Assembly: GCA_903842845.1 (NCBI GenBank)
Contig: CAIMNN010000082.1
Span: 1-6,906, forward strand
Length of the DNA stretch: 6,906 nucleotides
From: an uncultured Acidobacteriaceae bacterium
GTDB lineage: Bacteria; Acidobacteriota; Terriglobia; Terriglobales; Acidobacteriaceae
Direction of reading: 5' to 3'
Shown: piece by piece, positions 5,314 to 6,906 of the stretch
Layout: every line of letters starts with the position of its first letter
How positions within the stretch are numbered: the stretch's first letter is position 1
Translations under genes and position numbers: made by a program
Notes under the pieces: model-generated
Databases searched by the model: none
Told to the model about the DNA's origin: nothing
Seen by the model: the letters and a program-made list of their open reading frames with translations, nothing else

Positions 5314-6339
5314 ATGCGCCTGCATTCCTTCCTCACCCTCGCGCTTCTTGCCGCCTCCACAACTCTCCTCGCCCAAACTCTGGACGAAAACCGCATCCGC
5401 TGCCAGGACGACGACCCTGACGTCAGCATCCCCGCATGTACCGTACTCATCGCGGCTCCTGGCCAAAGCAACGATGATCTGGCCGTTTCCTACTACAACC
5501 GCGCCAACCGCTACTCCAAACAGCGCGACTTCGACAAAGCCATCCTCGACTTCAACGAGGTCATTCGTCTACACCCCGACGACGCCGAAGCCTACAACCA
5601 GCGTGCCAACACTTACTACCGCATGCGCGACTACGATCACGCCATCCTCGACTACACCGCCGCCGTCCGCCTCAAGCCCGACTACGAACTCGCCATCTTC
5701 AATCGCGCCCTCAACTACGACGTCAAAGGCGACTTCGACCACGCTATCGAGGACTACACCACCGCCTATCGACTCAACCCACAGAACCTCGACGCGCTCA
5801 ACAACCGCGGCAGCATCTACGGCATCAAAGGTGACTTCGCCAATGCCATCAAGGACTACACCGAGATCATCCGTATTGAGCCGGATGCTGCACGCGCCTA
5901 CTTCAACCGCGCCGTCACCTACTCAAAAATGGGCGACTACGCACACGCCATCGAAGACGACACAGCCGCCCTCAACCTCCAGCCCGACAACCCTGTCATC
6001 CTCAACACGCGCTGCCTGCATCGCGCCCGCGCCGGTGAGTTTGCGCCCGCGCTCGAGGACTGCAACAAGTCCATCCTTATTCGCTCCACCGACGCCGAGT
6101 ACTACGATTCGCGCGGCTTCCTCTATCTCAAGATGAAAAAACTTCCCGCCGCCGTCGCTGACTACAACACCGCACTCAAGCTCGATTCCAGGATTGCCTC
6201 CGCCCTCTACGGCCGCGGCATCGCTGAGAAGACCACTCATCCTGCCGCTTCCAACAAAGACATCGCCGCCGCCATAGCACTCAACCCCGCCATCGCCGCC
6301 GAATTCGTAAAGTGGGGCATCACCGAATCCAAGCCGTGA
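5314..6339 (+). CDS. Exported tetratricopeptide-repeat protein
   Basis: A 341-residue protein with a signal peptide (hydrophobic core about 5-19, likely cut near A20-Q21), so it should act in the periplasm or outside. A short N-terminal segment with two cysteines (C30, C42; DDDPDVSIPACT) leads into regular 34-residue TPR units beginning near 57, 91, 125, 159, 193, 227 and 261, with a degenerate eighth near 295. The units carry the expected pattern of small and aromatic positions, for example YNRAN...GD/RDF..AI.D(Y/F)...I.L.P. Repeats 6-8 are more divergent than 1-5. TPR arrays bind other proteins or peptides; no enzyme motif is present and the partner is unknown. The N-terminal Cys...Asp-Pro-Asp...Cys-Thr segment before a TPR array resembles exported TPR proteins of several proteobacteria (from memory). 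The ATG at 5314 has AGGAG (5304-5308) five bases upstream. It follows PP2C by 98 bases; co-transcription is possible but unproven. Confidence 0.9.
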   Translation: MRLHSFLTLALLAASTTLLAQTLDENRIRCQDDDPDVSIPACTVLIAAPGQSNDDLAVSYYNRANRYSKQRDFDKAILDFNEVIRLHPDDAEAYNQRANTYYRMRDYDHAILDYTAAVRLKPDYELAIFNRALNYDVKGDFDHAIEDYTTAYRLNPQNLDALNNRGSIYGIKGDFANAIKDYTEIIRIEPDAARAYFNRAVTYSKMGDYAHAIEDDTAALNLQPDNPVILNTRCLHRARAGEFAPALEDCNKSILIRSTDAEYYDSRGFLYLKMKKLPAAVADYNTALKLDSRIASALYGRGIAEKTTHPAASNKDIAAAIALNPAIAAEFVKWGITESKP

Positions 6340-6387
6340 TCTCCGTAACTCGTTTCTATCGACTCCGGAAAGTGAATTTGCTTCCAT

Positions 6388-6405
6388 CTGAGCCCTTCTG
6401 CTCAG
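6388..6405 (+). terminator. Perfect 6-bp hairpin after the TPR gene
   Basis: CTGAGC (6388-6393) pairs perfectly with GCTCAG (6400-6405) around the loop CCTTCT, 48 bases after the TPR stop codon. No T-run follows, so this is not a standard intrinsic terminator. It could be a weak terminator, a 3'-end structure or an operator-like dyad. Confidence 0.3.
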
Positions 6406-6452
6406 CACATTCAATCCTCAATCAGCGACTCTGAAACCCGGCTCCCCCGAAG

Positions 6453-6473
6453 CGGATACGCACCTCATATCCG
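6453..6473 (+). promoter_or_regulatory. CGGATA-N9-TATCCG dyad upstream of BON lipoprotein
   Basis: CGGATA (6453-6458) and TATCCG (6468-6473) are a perfect inverted repeat with a 9-base spacer, ending 32 bases before the ATG of the BON-domain gene. This is a plausible position for a repressor site or a leader hairpin. The symmetry is seen directly; function is a guess. Confidence 0.3.
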
Positions 6474-6505
6474 GACTCGTGTCGATTGCCGTACAGAGGA
6501 CTGAT

Positions 6506-6906
6506 ATGAAAACGAATAAGATCTCGATCGCCATTCTCGCTCTGCTTGCGCTTTCCGCCATCACTGGCTGCAAGTGGCTCGCTGCAAACGTTCCCACCAC
6601 AACTCCGGCGAGCCCAAGCATCGCGGACAATATTCGTAAATCGCTTGATCTGGCCGGCCTAAAAGAAGTCACAATCTCCAACGACCCAGATAAAGGCATC
6701 GTCACACTCGGCGGCCAGGTCACAAGTGACACGCAGAAGGCCCAGGCCGAAACCATTACAAAATCCTTCGCAGGCAATGAAGTTGTCGCCGACCAGATCG
6801 CCGTTATTCCTGTCGGCCAGGCTAAGGAAATTACTGCCATCAATTCTGATCTCGACCAGGGCATCGAGCATAATCTCGACGCCGCGCTCATCATCAACAA
6901 CATGCA
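6506..6906 (+). CDS. BON-domain lipoprotein, 3' end outside window
   Basis: The frame opens with ATG at 6506 and has no stop before the window ends, giving 133 codons of a longer gene. AGAGGA (6495-6500) lies five bases upstream. The N-terminus is a lipoprotein signal: MKTNK, a hydrophobic stretch (6-19), then the lipobox I-T-G-C with Cys22 as the lipidated residue. K23 after the Cys gives no inner-membrane retention signal, so outer-membrane attachment is likely. After a Pro/Thr linker (29-37) comes a BON domain at about 38-103, shown by IADNIRKSLD, then GIVTLGGQVTSDTQK with its typical Gly pair, an alpha helix, and VVADQIAVIPV. Sequence from about 112 (INSDLDQGIEHNLDAALI) looks like the start of a second BON domain. 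BON domains bind membranes or envelope partners, as in OsmY and some secretins. The complete architecture cannot be seen. Envelope maintenance is the likely but unproven role. Confidence 0.85.
   Translation, partial: MKTNKISIAILALLALSAITGCKWLAANVPTTTPASPSIADNIRKSLDLAGLKEVTISNDPDKGIVTLGGQVTSDTQKAQAETITKSFAGNEVVADQIAVIPVGQAKEITAINSDLDQGIEHNLDAALIINNM

Noticed and set aside
5348..6136. 262-codon open frame on the + strand inside the TPR gene
   Set aside because: A Ser/Thr/Pro-rich out-of-frame shadow of the TPR gene, whose own frame has a signal peptide, ribosome binding site and periodic repeats.

Overview
The window looks like chromosomal DNA of a soil-type acidobacterium (Terriglobia / Acidobacteriaceae-like). 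This is inferred from high GC, strongly C-ending codons in the + strand genes, protein style (a hypothetical secreted propeller-like protein, BON lipoprotein, PP2C, TPR) and absence of mobile elements. No rRNA, tRNA, CRISPR array, transposase or phage gene is visible, and no gene-free stretch exceeds 300 bases.

Layout. 1-324 (+) is the 3' end of a gene for the DNA polymerase III delta subunit (holA). 363-779 (+) is a strikingly AT-rich gene for a small four-helix membrane protein, preceded by an all-A/T hairpin that runs into its ribosome binding site. 780-896 is a convergent intergenic region with a hairpin, four tandem TCCCTTNG-like octamers and a GCGCC-GAA-GGCGC hairpin. On the - strand, read right to left, lie a small membrane protein (2445-2807), an EamA/DMT-family transporter (1452-2399) and a single-domain bacteriohemerythrin (897-1304). 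From 2902 everything is on the + strand: a secreted propeller-like protein (2902-4293), a PP2C Ser/Thr phosphatase with a TTG start (4481-5215), an exported TPR protein (5314-6339), and a BON-domain lipoprotein that leaves the window at 6906.

How the genes relate. The - strand trio may form a transcript beginning in the short divergent region at 2808-2901, with the hemerythrin possibly also having its own promoter in a 147-base gap that carries overlapping dyads. The + strand genes are separated by about 100-190 bases each, so they are probably separate or loosely linked units. Three of the four encode exported or lipidated proteins, giving an envelope flavour, but nothing proves a shared pathway. 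PP2C has no partner kinase in view.

Four gene starts were decided by ribosome binding sites: hemerythrin at 1304, the small membrane protein at 2807, PP2C at the TTG at 4481, and the BON lipoprotein at 6506. The last gene has no stop codon inside the window. The most notable non-gene signals are a C-over-G excess on the + strand that holds regardless of gene direction, the AT-rich gene with its occluded ribosome binding site, and the structured intergenic repeat. I see no convincing undescribed multi-gene system; most of the window is ordinary chromosomal content.
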